The notes: generated from the letters alone by a model not told the origin. A DNA stretch of 64,000 nt from Chryseobacterium nepalense (GCF_023195755.1 NZ_CP096203.1:1612001-1676000); one strand, 5' to 3'; positions 35,022-44,044 are shown, counted from the first letter of the stretch. Numbers and translations are program-made.

Positions 35022-35099
35022 CTGCGTAATTTAAATGTAAAAATAATAAAAAATCCCATAAAATAATTTACAGGATTTTATATATTTTATTTAATTTCA

Positions 35100-36110
35100 T
35101 TAAAGACTCTTGAACTGTTCCAGTGTTCTGATGTCATTTTCAAAAAACATTCTGATATCACTCATCTGATAGAGCAGCATCACAATTCTTTCAATTCCCA
35201 TTCCGAAGGCATAACCGGAATATTTTTCAGGGTCTATATTTACATTTTTCAGAACAGCAGGATCTACCATTCCGCAGCCCATAATTTCAAGCCATCCGGT
35301 TCCTTTTGTAATTCTGTAATCGGTTTCAGAATTTAATCCCCAGTATACATCGATTTCTGCACTTGGTTCCGTGAAAGGGAAATAAGAAGGTCGCAATCTG
35401 ATTTTTGATTTTCCAAAAAGCTCTGTAGTGAAAAACTGAATCGTTTGTTTAAGATCTGCAAAACTCACATTTTCGTCAATATACAAACCTTCGATCTGGT
35501 GGAAAATACAGTGTGAACGTGAAGACACAGCCTCATTTCTGAAAACTCTTCCCGGAGAAAGAATTCTGATAGGCGGTTGATTTTCCTCCATATAACGAAT
35601 CTGTACCGATGAAGTATGAGTTCTCAAGAGAATATCAGGATTCTGCTCAATAAAAAAGGTATCCTGCATATCTCTGGCCGGATGGTATTCCGGAAGATTT
35701 AATGCGGTGAAGTTGTGCCAGTCGTCTTCAATCTCGGGTCCGTCTGCTACGGCAAAACCAATAGATTTAAAAATCTCGATGATTCTGTTCTTCACCAGAT
35801 TAATAGGATGTCTTGAACCCAGATCCAGAGGGAAGGCAGGTCTCGTAAGATCTTCCTTTTCAACTATAACAGAAGATGCTGAAGCATTTTTCAAATCCTC
35901 CAGTTTTACATTAACTGCCTGTTTCAGAGTATTGATCTTTTGCCCGAAATCTTTCTTCTGGTCATTCGGAACTTCCTTGAATTTTTCAAAAAAATCATTC
36001 AGAATTCCTTTCTTTCCATTGTATTTGATACGGAAGTTTTCAATCTCCTCTTTTGATGTAGCATTGAAACTGTTTACTTCAACCAGTAACTCTTCTATCT
36101 TTTCTATCAT
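35100..36110 (-). CDS. pheS: Phenylalanyl-tRNA synthetase alpha subunit
   Basis: A 336-residue class II synthetase subunit. The N-terminal 90 residues form a charged coiled coil that binds tRNA-Phe, and the catalytic core shows motif 2 ([48 protein letters not shown]), [14 protein letters not shown] and motif 3 ([24 protein letters not shown]). With PheT it forms an alpha2-beta2 enzyme charging tRNA-Phe; pheT is not adjacent here. A TATTTTTG promoter box is at 36143-36136 on the minus strand, 25 bp before the start. Confidence 0.96.
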   Translation of the reverse strand: MIEKIEELLVEVNSFNATSKEEIENFRIKYNGKKGILNDFFEKFKEVPNDQKKDFGQKINTLKQAVNVKLEDLKNASASSVIVEKEDLTRPAFPLDLGSRHPINLVKNRIIEIFKSIGFAVADGPEIEDDWHNFTALNLPEYHPARDMQDTFFIEQNPDILLRTHTSSVQIRYMEENQPPIRILSPGRVFRNEAVSSRSHCIFHQIEGLYIDENVSFADLKQTIQFFTTELFGKSKIRLRPSYFPFTEPSAEIDVYWGLNSETDYRITKGTGWLEIMGCGMVDPAVLKNVNIDPEKYSGYAFGMGIERIVMLLYQMSDIRMFFENDIRTLEQFKSL

Positions 36111-36178
36111 TGTTTTACCCTTTCAGAATGTTTTGCAAAAATACGGTTTTTCGGCGAAATATTTTTCCTTAAATTGTT

Positions 36179-36209
36179 AAAAAAATCCGCTCCTGTTAAG
36201 AGCAGATTT
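36179..36209 (-). terminator. Terminator after the YceI gene
   Basis: On the minus strand AAATCTGCTC/GAGCGGATTT (36209-36200 with 36192-36183) pairs with one wobble, followed by seven T. It separates the YceI gene from pheS. Confidence 0.75.
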
Positions 36210-36271
36210 CAATCAATTTTCAAGTAAATAAAAAATATCTTTTTCTTTTAAAAAGAAAGACTGGATCATCC

Positions 36272-36931
36272 TTATTTTTTTTCCAATGCCTTTACATTGA
36301 TCTGAAGTGTAATCTCATCTTTAATCACTCCGTTTTCGACAGGACTCTGAAACTCAACACCAAACTCTTTTCTGCTGATGTCTTTAGGTTCCGTAGCAAT
36401 ACTTACCACACCGTCTTTAACGGATACGTTTGCTTTGAACTGCATTTGTTTTGTGATGCCTTTAATGGTTAAATTTCCATCCAGTACAGTATTATAATCA
36501 CCTTCTGCCAAAGGAGAAACCTTTGTAATTTCATAAGATGCTGTAGGAAATTTTTCTGTTTCAAAAAAGTCTCCGTTTTTGAGATGACCGTTAAGTTTTT
36601 CCATTTGTGCGGCATCTTTTTTAAGATCTTCGGAAGTGAGAGAAGTCATATCCGCTACAAATTTTCCGCTTTGCAGTTTACCGTCTTTTGCGGTTACATC
36701 TCCGCTTTCAAACTTAATGATTCCGAAATGGCTTGTATTTTCAGATTTAAATATTTTATATCCCTTCCACTCTACTTTGCTGTTTAAAGTATCGACTGCA
36801 AACTGGGCACCATCTTTAGCAGTTACCACCTCATTACTTTCACCGGTTACAGGTTTTTCCTTTTTGCAGGAAACGATGATAAATGAAGCCAGAAAAGCAG
36901 AAAAAACTACCGAAAATAGCTTTCTTTTCAT
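36272..36931 (-). CDS. YceI family lipoprotein
   Basis: A 219-residue lipoprotein (MKRKLFSVVFSAFLASFIIVSC, lipobox IVSC). The mature domain is the YceI-like lipocalin barrel: FAVDTLNSKVEWKGYKIFKSENTSHFGIIKFESGDVTAKDGKLQSGKFVADMTSLTSED, KLNGHLKNGDFFETEKFPTASYEITKV, DGNLTIKGITKQMQFKANV and ISRKEFGVEFQS. YceI proteins bind polyisoprenoids or other long hydrophobic molecules in the envelope. The gene stands alone with a terminator after it; its upstream region is divergent from the ABC ATPase gene, so the two starts share an intergenic promoter zone of about 85 bp. Confidence 0.92.
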   Translation of the reverse strand: MKRKLFSVVFSAFLASFIIVSCKKEKPVTGESNEVVTAKDGAQFAVDTLNSKVEWKGYKIFKSENTSHFGIIKFESGDVTAKDGKLQSGKFVADMTSLTSEDLKKDAAQMEKLNGHLKNGDFFETEKFPTASYEITKVSPLAEGDYNTVLDGNLTIKGITKQMQFKANVSVKDGVVSIATEPKDISRKEFGVEFQSPVENGVIKDEITLQINVKALEKK

Positions 36932-37016
36932 AATTTTTTAAATTTTGTTACTCCTGCTAAAATAATAAAAAAAATTGTTCTTTCCTAGAAAGATTTCAAT
37001 TCATTACATTTGTATT

Positions 37017-37952
37017 ATGCTATTAGAAATAAATAATCTATTCTTTTCATATTCTATAGAAAAACCTTTGTTTCAGAACCTTAACCTGCATTTTGACGAA
37101 GGGAAAATCATCGCGCTTGCAGGGGAAAGCGGCTGCGGAAAATCGACTTTGTTAAGCCTGATTTACGGACTTCTCGACTGGCAGAGCGGTACGATTGTTT
37201 TTGATGGCGAAAAATTGCACGGCCCTAAAGGAAACCTGGTTCCCGGAGAAGCTAAAATGAAGTTTGTTGCCCAGAATTTTGACCTGATGCCTTATGCAAC
37301 CGTAGCTGAAAACGTAGGCAAATTTATTTCTAATATCAATTTAACAAAGAAAAAAGAAACTGTTTCAGAATTGCTGGAAGTTGTAGGCCTGCAAGAATTC
37401 GCTAATGTTCTCCCGAAATACCTGAGTGGCGGACAGCAGCAGCGGGTGGCCATAGCACGGGCTCTTTCCGTTCTTCCGAAACTGCTGATCCTTGATGAGC
37501 CTTTCAGTAATCTTGATTTTCCGAGAAAAATCGAACTTCGTGAAAAGTTATTCCGGTATGTTAAGCAACAAAATATTTCACTGATTATTTCTACACATGA
37601 GCTCCAGGATATCATTCCATGGCTGGATGAGATTGTCGTATTGCAAAACGGAGAGGTCATTCAGAAAGCAAGTCCCGAAAAGACCTTCAAAAATCCTTAC
37701 AACTCTTATGTTGCAAAGCTTTTCGGTGAAGTCAATATTTTCAATACAGATGAAATGGCCGTTTTTCAGCTTCCGAAATTTTCTTATTATCCCAAAGAAA
37801 TAAAAGTTTCTGAAAATGGCATTGAAGCGGAAGTCTTGGAAAGCCGTTTTGCCGGAAATCATTACTGGAATAAAATAATGACAAAGAATAAAGAACTGAT
37901 TATGTACACCGATCGGCAAATCGAAAAGTCAGTGAATATTACATTTGATTAA
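37017..37952 (+). CDS. ABC transporter ATP-binding protein
   Basis: The ATG at 37017 gives 311 residues. The ATPase domain (1-220) has Walker A GESGCGKST, Q-loop KFVAQNFDLMPYATVAENV, the signature LSGGQQQRVAIARAL, Walker B LLILDEPFSNLDF and the switch His in IISTHELQDI. After residue 230 a domain of about 75 residues (YYPKEIKVSENGIEAEVLESRFAGNHYW...) resembles the TOBE regulatory fold found in importers of iron, spermidine or sugars. No permease or binding protein is adjacent, so the transported substrate is unknown. The longer start at 36975 is rejected because a TACATTTG promoter box (37005-37012) lies between the two. Confidence 0.9.
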   Translation: MLLEINNLFFSYSIEKPLFQNLNLHFDEGKIIALAGESGCGKSTLLSLIYGLLDWQSGTIVFDGEKLHGPKGNLVPGEAKMKFVAQNFDLMPYATVAENVGKFISNINLTKKKETVSELLEVVGLQEFANVLPKYLSGGQQQRVAIARALSVLPKLLILDEPFSNLDFPRKIELREKLFRYVKQQNISLIISTHELQDIIPWLDEIVVLQNGEVIQKASPEKTFKNPYNSYVAKLFGEVNIFNTDEMAVFQLPKFSYYPKEIKVSENGIEAEVLESRFAGNHYWNKIMTKNKELIMYTDRQIEKSVNITFD

Positions 37953-37997
37953 TCTATTTTTCCTTTTCCGACTAAAACTGAAAAATGACTGATACCC

Positions 37998-38110
37998 TAG
38001 CCCCGATCGAAGCATCTGTTTGAGCTCATTTTCTTGATTTTGGCTGCGGCGGCTTCGCCGCCGCAGCCAAAATCAAGAAAATAGCGAGTGCGGAGAGCGG
38101 GAAAAAGCTT
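37998..38110. repeat. REP-like hairpin element
   Basis: The 113-bp segment starts TAGCCCCGATCGAAGC and ends GAGTGCGGAGAGCGGG plus AAAAAGCTT. Its centre is a perfect 26-bp inverted repeat (38028-38053 and 38057-38082) with a 3-base loop, including a GC-only core GGCTGCGGCGGC that stands out in this AT-rich genome. The outer ends CCCCGAT and AGCGGG can also pair. From memory the end motifs recur in intergenic regions of many Bacteroidota, which makes it a likely member of a REP/BIME-like family; this needs a repeat search. It is non-coding. Confidence 0.65.
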
Positions 38111-38131
38111 CCAATAAAATATATATTGCTT

Positions 38132-38258
38132 TTCGATGTAATCAAATTGCTCCTTAAAAAAATTAAAATACAATTCGACGAAGTCAAAAGGCTTAAAATA
38201 GAAAATAATATTACTTTTCGATGTGATCAAAAGCTCCTAAAAAATAATAAAAAATATA
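38132..38258 (+). repeat. Three degenerate ~42-bp tandem repeats
   Basis: The core TTCGATGTAATCAAA-TTGCTCCT (38132), TTCGACGAAGTCAAAAGGCTT (38174) and TTCGATGTGATCAAAAGCTCCT (38217) recurs at 42- and 43-bp spacing with AT-rich linkers. It follows the REP-like hairpin directly. The rest of the interval to the PhnA gene is AT-rich, without a gene. Confidence 0.5.
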
Positions 38259-38523
38259 GTTAAAAGCTTCTGAAAATCATTTATTAAACACTTTAAATTT
38301 TACGCTTTACAACTATAAACAACACATTTCCCAATACTTATTGTGGAATTGTGCATAAAAAAAATACAAATGTAAGAACCTCGTTTAAAAGTTTTCATTA
38401 CATTTGTACTTCCACAGCATAAGGAAATTTTTGGTTAATTCTCTTTCTGCCTCCTAAAACGAAAATTAGCATTCCTGCAATCTAGTTTTTTGAAAGATTA
38501 CACTGTCCAATTCTTTCCTTTTT

Positions 38524-38868
38524 TTATGCCTTTTTCACAAATTCAGACTTCAGGGCCATGGCACCAAAACCATCTATTTTACAGTCAATATTATGATCGC
38601 TGTCCGGTCTCAGACGGATGTTTTTTACTTTCGTCCCTGCTTTCACCGGCTTCGGTGCTCCTTTTACCGGAAGATCTTTGATAACAACCACCGAATCTCC
38701 GTCCTGAAGTTCGTTACCATTTGAATCTAAAATTTTTCCCGAATCTGATGCCCCTGCAGTTGTTTCTTCAGGATTCCATTCGTAAAAACACTGTGAACAA
38801 ACCATTACATTATCGCTAGGATAGGTAAATTCGGAGCCGCATTTCGGACAAAGTACAGAATCACTCAT
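38524..38868 (-). CDS. yjdM: PhnA/YjdM zinc ribbon protein
   Basis: A 114-residue protein of the PhnA (YjdM) family. The N-terminal zinc ribbon is [29 protein letters not shown], and the C-terminal domain is [41 protein letters not shown]...[20 protein letters not shown]. The name alkylphosphonate utilisation protein is historical; the function is not proven. A TACCTTTG promoter box is at 38892-38885 on the minus strand, 16 bp before the start. Confidence 0.93.
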   Translation of the reverse strand: MSDSVLCPKCGSEFTYPSDNVMVCSQCFYEWNPEETTAGASDSGKILDSNGNELQDGDSVVVIKDLPVKGAPKPVKAGTKVKNIRLRPDSDHNIDCKIDGFGAMALKSEFVKKA

Positions 38869-39073
38869 TGTATTAATTTTTTTGCAAAGGTAATTTTTTA
38901 ATGTTTTTAATTAAAATCTAAAAACATGAGATATATCCGGAACATTAGATTTAGGCTGCAAATACCTAATAATAAAATTTTGTTTAATTCTTATTCCGCG
39001 ACCTTAAAACTTTCAGCCTGACATTCTCAACTTTAATTCGTATTTTTGCAGATTCAAAATAGCAGAACCAATT

Positions 39074-40279
39074 ATGGAACTTATTCACAGAAACTTAGCC
39101 ATCGGAATCCACGATGCCTTACAGGAAACATTTTTTGAGAAAAATAAATATGCCGATAAAGTAATCGAAAGACTTTTAAAAGCAAACAAAAAATGGGGAA
39201 GCCAGGACAGAGCCGTTGTTTCTGAGATTTTCTACAATATCATCCGTTGGAAAAAGCGCCTTGAATATTACATGGGAGAAGGCGTGAAACCCAACAATGT
39301 CTATAAATTGATGATTGCCTACCTTCTGTGGAGCAAAACCAATTATAAAAAATTTGAAGAATTTGACGGAATAAAAATTGCCGACATTCTTACAAAACTG
39401 AAAAAAGGAACCGTTCCCACAAAAGCGATTGAACATTCAATTCCGGAATGGCTTGCCGAAACTCTTGAAAAAGAACTGGGCGAAAAATGGGAAAAAGAAA
39501 TGTATGCCTTAAATGAACAGGCGCCGACTGTTTTGAGAGCTAACTCTTTAAGAACTACCACTAAAGAACTTATTTCTGATCTTGCGGACGAAAATATCAC
39601 CTCTTATGCGGTAAGAAATTATCCCGATGCAGTACAGCTGGAGGAGAAAAAAAATGTTTTTCTTACTACTGCCTTTAAAGAAGGTTTGTTTGAAGTTCAG
39701 GATGCTTCTTCACAAAAAATCGGGTATTTCCTTGATGTAAAAGAAGGCCAGCGTGTAGTGGACGCGTGTGCCGGAGCCGGCGGAAAAACACTCCATCTTG
39801 CCGCATTAATGGGCAATAAAGGGCAAATCATCGCATTAGATATCTTCGACTGGAAGCTTGCAGAGCTGAAACGACGCGCAAAAAGAGCCGGAGCCCATAA
39901 TATTGAAACCCGTCTGATTACAGATAATAAAGTAATTAAAAGACTTCACGACAAAGCTGACCGTTTATTGATTGATGCACCTTGTTCAGGACTTGGTGTT
40001 TTAAAAAGAAATCCGGACAGCAAATGGAAAATCGATCAGGATTTTATAGACCGCATCAAAAAAGAACAGCAGCAGATTATTCAGGATTATTCTAAAATGC
40101 TGAAAAAAGGAGGAAAAATGGTGTATGCAACATGTTCTATTTTACCTTCCGAAAATAATGAGCAGGTAAAAGAGTTCCTGAAACATAATCCGAATTTCAA
40201 AATGATCAAGGATGAAAAGGTAATGCCCAGCGAAGGCTACGACGGCTTTTACATGGCTCTGATCGAAAGAGTTTCTTAG
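39074..40279 (+). CDS. RsmB/NSUN-type RNA (cytosine-C5)-methyltransferase
   Basis: A 401-residue SAM-dependent RNA methyltransferase. The N-terminal 140 residues form an RNA-binding helical domain (NusB-like/RsmB-like), followed by the catalytic domain with EVQDASSQKIG, motif I VVDACAGAGGKTLHLAALM, motif IV LLIDAPCSGLGVLKRNPDSKW (catalytic PC cysteine) and motif VI MVYATCSILPSENNEQV (TC cysteine). Both catalytic cysteines are present. It probably methylates a cytosine in 16S rRNA. A TATTTTTG promoter box is at 39041-39048. Confidence 0.9.
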   Translation: MELIHRNLAIGIHDALQETFFEKNKYADKVIERLLKANKKWGSQDRAVVSEIFYNIIRWKKRLEYYMGEGVKPNNVYKLMIAYLLWSKTNYKKFEEFDGIKIADILTKLKKGTVPTKAIEHSIPEWLAETLEKELGEKWEKEMYALNEQAPTVLRANSLRTTTKELISDLADENITSYAVRNYPDAVQLEEKKNVFLTTAFKEGLFEVQDASSQKIGYFLDVKEGQRVVDACAGAGGKTLHLAALMGNKGQIIALDIFDWKLAELKRRAKRAGAHNIETRLITDNKVIKRLHDKADRLLIDAPCSGLGVLKRNPDSKWKIDQDFIDRIKKEQQQIIQDYSKMLKKGGKMVYATCSILPSENNEQVKEFLKHNPNFKMIKDEKVMPSEGYDGFYMALIERVS

Positions 40280-40300
40280 GATTAATAACATACAAAATAT

Positions 40301-40330
40301 AACTACTCTGAAATCAGGGTAGTTTTTTTA
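40301..40330 (+). terminator. Terminator after the RNA methyltransferase gene
   Basis: AACTACTCTG (40301-40310) pairs with CAGGGTAGTT (40315-40324) with one wobble, followed by TTTTTT. Confidence 0.8.
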
Positions 40331-40387
40331 TTTGAGCACATCCGCAACAGATATAAAATTTATCTTTGTAAAAACGATCAATCCAAT

Positions 40388-42052
40388 ATGTTTCAAAAAA
40401 TTTCACTCAGTTTTTTCATTGTATTATCATTACTATCTTTTTCACAAACCTATGAGGTCCAGTACATCAATTCATATAATGGAAAAGTAATTCCCAATCA
40501 GTCTGCCACGCTGGTTTGGGCCAACGAAAAGGAAAATTTTATTCTGAATACCAAAATCAGAGAACAAAAAGCGGAATTCCCGTTTGAAATCACCAAAATT
40601 GAAAAACCTTCCAATACCGTAATTTCCTATGCATTTTTAAAACCGGACGAAATTATTTCTACATCCGATGCAGAATCTGTAAATAAACAAAACTTTGAAT
40701 TCACGAATGAAACAAAGAAAATTTTAGGCTACAATTGCAAAAAAGCAGTAACCAAAATTAATTCCAATACCATCGAAATCTGGTATACCACTGATCTTAA
40801 GATTAACGGTGGCCCCTCTGTACTGGGACAAAGTTTAGGTTTTGTGCTGGAAATTGAAAGAAATAAAAATTCACTTTTATCCGCCAGTTCGATTAAAAAA
40901 ATCAAGAAAACGGATATTGATAAAATTCTCAGCAGCCAGGTTACTTCCACGGATCAGCTGGGCTACAAGGACATGCTCTGGAAAAGCAGGTTTACCACAT
41001 TAAAAGTTTTTGAAAACGAAACGATCAACTTTTCCGGAGATTCGAAATCCGATGGTGAGGTTAAAAGATTTGCCAACGGAACTATTATCCTTAAAAAAAT
41101 TAAATTCCCGAAAATAAAGGAAGGCGACAATATCTTCGTTGAGCTAAAACAGCAGTCCAACGGGGATGCCTACGACAGAACGGGGACCGTATTTTTTATT
41201 CCGCAGGATAAAAAAGAATCTTTTCTGGACGGATTGGAAAACGGTGTAAAAACTCTTCCGGCGTACGACAACGGAAACGGAAAGCAGTATTTCGGCGTTA
41301 CCGCAACAGAAAATTATAATCCGGCGGTGGAAATGATGCGTTTCTTTACCGCTTTCGGGATTAATAAATTCAATAATCTTCAGATTAAAGATAAAACCTG
41401 GCAGACAACCAGTCCATACCGACAGGACATTACTGAACTGAAACCTGCTTTAAATGACAAAGAATTGTGGATCGGAACTTTTATAGGAAATTATGATAAA
41501 GGTGGCCACAAAATCAGCCTGGAAATCACCATCCATAAAAGCGACCAGACTATCCATAAAAACAATACGGTGATTCCCTTATTCAATACGCTTAATATTA
41601 TGGAAATGGCAGGACAGGACTATTCTACAATGTTCAGCCAGGACAAAGGCTTAATGGTGGAATTTACCTTAACAAAAGATCTTAAAAATGCGCAGTTGAG
41701 ATATATTACCACCGGACACGGAGGCTGGGAAAATGGTGATGAATTTGTTCCGAAAACCAATACGGTCTTATTAGACGGAAATAAGGTATTTTCTTTTATC
41801 CCCTGGAGATCAGACTGCGGTTCTTACCGTCTTTATAATCCGGCATCCGGAAATTTTGGCGACGGACTGTCTTCATCAGACCTAAGCCGCTCAAACTGGT
41901 GCCCCGGAACTATTACGAATCCTGATTTTATTTCTCTTGGAGATCTTAAAGCCGGAAAACATACCATTCAGGTAAAAATCCCTCAGGGACCAACCGAAGG
42001 AAACAGTTTCAGCTCCTGGAATGTTTCAGGTGTCCTGCTGGGAAATGAATAA
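40388..42052 (+). CDS. PNGase F-II-like peptide-N-glycosidase with GLPGLI N-terminal domain
   Basis: A 554-residue secreted protein with signal peptide MFQKISLSFFIVLSLLSFSQ. Residues about 20-170 form a GLPGLI-type domain (YEVQYINSYNGKVIPNQSATLVW; ILGYNCKKAVTKINSNTIEIWYTTDL). Residues from about 200 are PNGase F-like: QSNGDAYDRTGTVFFIPQ carries the Asp equivalent to the catalytic Asp60 of PNGase F, GHGGWENGDEFVPKTNTV the Glu equivalent to Glu206, and LSRSNWCPGTITNP the conserved WCPG region. Where PNGase F has Glu118 this protein seems to have WIGTFIG, without a Glu. The enzyme should release N-glycans from glycoproteins outside the cell. A TATCTTTG box lies at 40361-40368. Confidence 0.85.
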   Translation: MFQKISLSFFIVLSLLSFSQTYEVQYINSYNGKVIPNQSATLVWANEKENFILNTKIREQKAEFPFEITKIEKPSNTVISYAFLKPDEIISTSDAESVNKQNFEFTNETKKILGYNCKKAVTKINSNTIEIWYTTDLKINGGPSVLGQSLGFVLEIERNKNSLLSASSIKKIKKTDIDKILSSQVTSTDQLGYKDMLWKSRFTTLKVFENETINFSGDSKSDGEVKRFANGTIILKKIKFPKIKEGDNIFVELKQQSNGDAYDRTGTVFFIPQDKKESFLDGLENGVKTLPAYDNGNGKQYFGVTATENYNPAVEMMRFFTAFGINKFNNLQIKDKTWQTTSPYRQDITELKPALNDKELWIGTFIGNYDKGGHKISLEITIHKSDQTIHKNNTVIPLFNTLNIMEMAGQDYSTMFSQDKGLMVEFTLTKDLKNAQLRYITTGHGGWENGDEFVPKTNTVLLDGNKVFSFIPWRSDCGSYRLYNPASGNFGDGLSSSDLSRSNWCPGTITNPDFISLGDLKAGKHTIQVKIPQGPTEGNSFSSWNVSGVLLGNE

Positions 42053-42057
42053 AAAAA

Positions 42058-42088
42058 ACCTTCTCGCAAATTGGATCTGCAAGAAGGT
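42058..42088 (-). terminator. Hairpin with T-run on the minus strand
   Basis: ACCTTCTCGCA (42058-42068) pairs with TGCAAGAAGGT (42078-42088), one mismatch. The T-run (A 42051-42058 read in reverse) is on the minus side, so as a terminator it faces left; on the plus strand no T follows. It may simply close the PNGase transcript as a stable 3' hairpin. Confidence 0.4.
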
Positions 42089-42089
42089 A

Positions 42090-42107
42090 AAAACACAAAT
42101 GATGAAA
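42090..42107 (+). repeat. 18-bp motif and short ORF upstream of asnB
   Basis: AAAACACAAATGATGAAA is the exact reverse complement of 32513-32530. It opens an 18-codon frame (42099-42155, MMKKNYFEPQSNGKNFRN) with four asparagine codons. No family is recognised. The remaining bases to 42277 are AT-rich without a visible gene. Confidence 0.35.
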
Positions 42108-42277
42108 AAAAATTATTTCGAGCCACAAAGTAATGGGAAAAATTTCCGTAATTAATTATCATACATTAATAAATATTCAATTTTAATTTTGTATATGTTT
42201 AACACCATACGGGCAGTTAAAAAATTTAACTAAAATCATATAAAATTTTACATATAATTAAAATTTTACTAAATAAT

Positions 42278-42319
42278 AAATCATTAAGTTAAAAATATAC
42301 GCTTAATGATTTTTTTTAT
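42278..42319 (+). terminator. Terminator upstream of the asnB promoter
   Basis: AAATCATTAAG (42278-42288) and CTTAATGATTT (42302-42312) are perfect 11-bp arms followed by a T-run. It ends whatever is transcribed across 42053-42277 and insulates asnB. Confidence 0.7.
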
Positions 42320-42349
42320 TGTTTATTATAAACCACAACAATACTTTTG
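42319..42349 (+). promoter_or_regulatory. asnB promoter
   Basis: TTG (42319-42321), a 20-bp spacer and TACTTTTG (42342-42349) match the Bacteroidota promoter; the start codon follows 21 bp later. Confidence 0.6.
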
Positions 42350-42370
42350 TTTTAATTAAATGATAAAACA

Positions 42371-44044
42371 ATGTGTGGAATTGTATGTCTTTTTGACGCT
42401 AAACAAAAAACTGAAATATTAAGACCTCAGGTTCTCGAAATGTCTAAAAAAATCCGTCACCGCGGTCCGGACTGGAGCGGGGTCTTCCAGGATGAAAAAG
42501 TAGTTTTCTCCCACGAAAGGCTCGCTATTGTAGATCCTACTTCCGGAAAGCAACCACTTTTTTCCAAAGACGGGAAAGTAGTTCTTGCCGTAAACGGGGA
42601 AATTTACAACCATCGAGAATTAAAAGAAGAGTTTCCGGATTATGAATTTCAGACCCAGTCTGACTGTGAAGTTATCCTGGCACTTTATAGAAGATACGGT
42701 AAAGATTTTATAGAAAAACTAAACGGTATTTTTGCTTTTTCACTGTACGATACCGAAAACGACATTTACCTTATTGCCCGCGATCATATGGGAATCTGCC
42801 CGCTCTATCAGGGATGGGATAAGAACGGAAATTATTATGTAGCTTCCGAACTGAAAGCACTGGAAGGAATCTGTAAAAAAATCGAAACCTTTTTACCCGG
42901 ACATTTTGTGTACAGCAAGGATGGAAGCGAACTCCAGCAATGGTATAAAAGAGACTGGGAAAATTATGACGCTGTTAAAGACAATGAAACTGATATTGAT
43001 GTATTAAGAAAAGGCCTGGAAGATGCCGTACACCGACAACTCATGAGTGATGTTCCTTACGGAGTGCTTCTTTCCGGCGGTTTAGACTCTTCCGTGATTT
43101 CTGCCATAACGGCAAAATTTGCAAGACAGAGAGTAGAAAGCGGGGACACGCAGGAAGCATGGTACCCGCGATTACACAGCTTTGCAGTTGGTCTTGTAGG
43201 CTCTCCCGATCTGGCAGCTGCGCAAAAAGCAGCGGAACACATCGGGTCGGTTCACCATGAAGTAAATTTTACCGTTCGGGAAGGTCTTGATGCGATCCGT
43301 GATGTAATTTATCACCTGGAAACATACGATGTTACCACTATCAGAGCGTCTACCCCGATGTATCTTCTGGCAAGAGTAATTAAATCAATGGGAATTAAAA
43401 TGGTACTTTCGGGAGAAGGTTCTGATGAATTGTTCGGAGGATATTTATATTTTCATAAAGCACCTGATGCGAAAGAATTCCACGATGAAACCGTTAGAAA
43501 GTTGGGAAAACTTCACCTTTACGATTGTCTGCGTGCCAACAAAGCGCTAATGAGTTGGGGTATTGAAGGCCGCGTTCCTTTTTTAGATAAAGAATTTATG
43601 GATACTGCAATGACCGTTAACCCTAAAGATAAAATGGTAAATGCCGCTGAAGGAAAGATTGAAAAATGGGTATTGAGAAAAGCATTTGAAGACATTCTTC
43701 CGGAATCCATCGTCTGGAGACAAAAAGAACAGTTTTCGGATGGTGTGGGCTATTCATGGATTGATACATTGAAAGCCGTTGCCGAGAAAGAAGTTACCGA
43801 TGAAATGATGACGAACGCACGATTCAGATTTCCTGTGAATACGCCTCAGAATAAAGAAGAATACCGCTACCGATCTATTTTTGAAGAACATTTTCCAAGT
43901 GAAACAGCTGCCGCTACCGTACCTTCTGTTCCTTCAGTTGCCTGCTCCACTCCTATTGCTTTGGAATGGGATGAAGCTTTCAAAAACATGAATGATCCCA
44001 GCGGAAGGGCTGTAAAAGTCCATGAAACTTCTTACGGAGAATAA
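42371..44044 (+). CDS. asnB: Asparagine synthetase B (glutamine-hydrolysing)
   Basis: A 557-residue two-domain enzyme. The class II glutaminase domain starts with catalytic Cys2 (MCGIVCLFD) and contains RHRGPDWSG, FSHERLAIVDP, NGEIYNHRELK and DCEVILALYRRYG. The synthetase domain has the PP-loop pyrophosphate motif LLSGGLDSSVISAI and MVLSGEGSDELFGGYLYFHKAP. It makes asparagine from aspartate, glutamine and ATP. The length and motif order match E. coli AsnB. It has its own promoter just after a terminator, so it is a separate transcription unit. Confidence 0.96.
   Translation: MCGIVCLFDAKQKTEILRPQVLEMSKKIRHRGPDWSGVFQDEKVVFSHERLAIVDPTSGKQPLFSKDGKVVLAVNGEIYNHRELKEEFPDYEFQTQSDCEVILALYRRYGKDFIEKLNGIFAFSLYDTENDIYLIARDHMGICPLYQGWDKNGNYYVASELKALEGICKKIETFLPGHFVYSKDGSELQQWYKRDWENYDAVKDNETDIDVLRKGLEDAVHRQLMSDVPYGVLLSGGLDSSVISAITAKFARQRVESGDTQEAWYPRLHSFAVGLVGSPDLAAAQKAAEHIGSVHHEVNFTVREGLDAIRDVIYHLETYDVTTIRASTPMYLLARVIKSMGIKMVLSGEGSDELFGGYLYFHKAPDAKEFHDETVRKLGKLHLYDCLRANKALMSWGIEGRVPFLDKEFMDTAMTVNPKDKMVNAAEGKIEKWVLRKAFEDILPESIVWRQKEQFSDGVGYSWIDTLKAVAEKEVTDEMMTNARFRFPVNTPQNKEEYRYRSIFEEHFPSETAAATVPSVPSVACSTPIALEWDEAFKNMNDPSGRAVKVHETSYGE

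Noticed and set aside
38025..38085. A rho-independent terminator for the ABC ATPase gene
   Set aside because: The hairpin is very stable but no T-run follows; the long symmetric arms and conserved-looking outer ends fit a repeat element better.
37997..38230. A 77-residue minus-strand frame across the REP-like hairpin
   Set aside because: It translates the palindrome and repeats, has no family resemblance and lacks a promoter.
42099..42155. An Asn-rich 18-residue leader peptide and terminator forming an attenuator for asnB
   Set aside because: The frame MMKKNYFEPQSNGKNFRN has four Asn codons and a terminator follows, but a good promoter (42319-42349) lies after the terminator, so asnB does not need read-through. 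The distance from leader to terminator (about 120 bp) is also long.
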